Source: a virus
Strand: one strand, 5' to 3'
Virus record (IMG/VR): IMGVR_UViG_3300030103_000510
Span: 1 to 22,735 of that record
Length of the DNA stretch: 22,735 nt
The notes under the pieces were generated by a model, which was not told the origin of the DNA, searched no databases, and saw only the letters and a program-made list of their open reading frames with translations. This document shows positions 22,655-22,735 of this stretch, in pieces. The stretch's first letter is position 1. Every line of letters begins with the position of its first letter. Made by a program: the position numbers and the translations under genes.

Positions 22655-22735
22655 GTCTCTTCTTTCCTCCCTTTTTCTTCTTCTTTTTCTTTTTTGTGGT
22701 TGACATTCCGTAGGCCATAAGCAAAAAGGCTATCT
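22638..22735 (-). CDS. Partial lysine-rich protein at the window edge
   Basis: The frame is open from the right edge to TAA at 22638-22640 and its last 17 bases overlap the next gene. The visible part reads IAFLLMAYGMSTT, then eight Lys in a row, GGKKRHECTC. A start inside the window is possible (ATG of MAYGM) but has no ribosome binding site, so the N-terminus probably lies outside. It fits the run of small basic proteins that follows. Function unknown. Confidence 0.45.
   Translation of the reverse strand, partial: IAFLLMAYGMSTTKKKKKKKKGGKKRHECTC

Noticed and set aside
1-22735. tRNA genes, insertion sequences, attachment sites, diversity-generating retroelement
   Set aside because: I saw no cloverleaf, transposase, reverse transcriptase or template/variable repeat pair; this was reading by eye, so a weak tRNA could be missed.

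Overview
The window is part of the virion-structure module of a tailed double-stranded DNA phage. Every gene I can support lies on the minus strand, so the natural reading direction runs from base 22735 down to base 1. Genes are packed tightly, with ATGA or TAATG stop/start overlaps at several junctions. The DNA is AT-rich by eye and many starts lack an obvious Shine-Dalgarno sequence. The fibre architecture, the small basic proteins (DUF5872-like and DUF6321-like) and the DUF4055-type portal are, as I recall, typical of marine cyanophages and related uncultured marine phages. A low-GC marine bacterium such as Prochlorococcus is a reasonable host guess, but it is inference only. The lambda-like tail gene set suggests a long non-contractile (siphovirus) tail; no sheath gene is visible.

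Layout in transcription order. (1) 22735-21745: five small, strongly basic proteins, one cut by the window edge; three are shorter than 60 residues and easily missed. (2) 21743-17241, head: portal, a collagen-like protein, a 53-residue protein, a scaffold-like coiled-coil protein and the major capsid protein, ending in a clear intrinsic terminator. Two mutually exclusive hairpins lie just before the capsid gene. (3) 17149-15171: four connector/neck genes (DnaT-like adaptor, head closure, HK97 gp10-like, tail terminator). (4) 15121-11176, tail shaft: major tail tube protein, tail assembly chaperone with a programmed -1 frameshift (heptamer CCCAAAA at 13961-13955) giving a gpG/gpGT pair, and an 847-residue tape measure protein. 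(5) 11179-6118, tail tip: a small tip protein, an NlpC/P60-like protein, a 1277-residue central tip protein (lambda gpJ-like) and a lambda gpM-like protein. (6) 6091-4775: two further proteins that look like paralogues of the tail tube protein. (7) 4739-1: two large repeat fibres. The first has a strict 10-residue repeat. The second runs off the left edge and carries 29 visible tandem copies of a 17-residue (51-bp) repeat resembling YadA/Hep_Hag-type head repeats.

The genes form one assembly line: portal, scaffold and capsid build the head; neck proteins close it; tube, chaperones and tape measure build the tail; the tip proteins and the two repeat fibres handle host contact. Terminase, lysis, replication and integration genes are not in the window. 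The points most worth checking are the frameshift cassette, the three tube-fold paralogues, the basic-protein cluster, the collagen gene inside the head module and the two repeat fibres.
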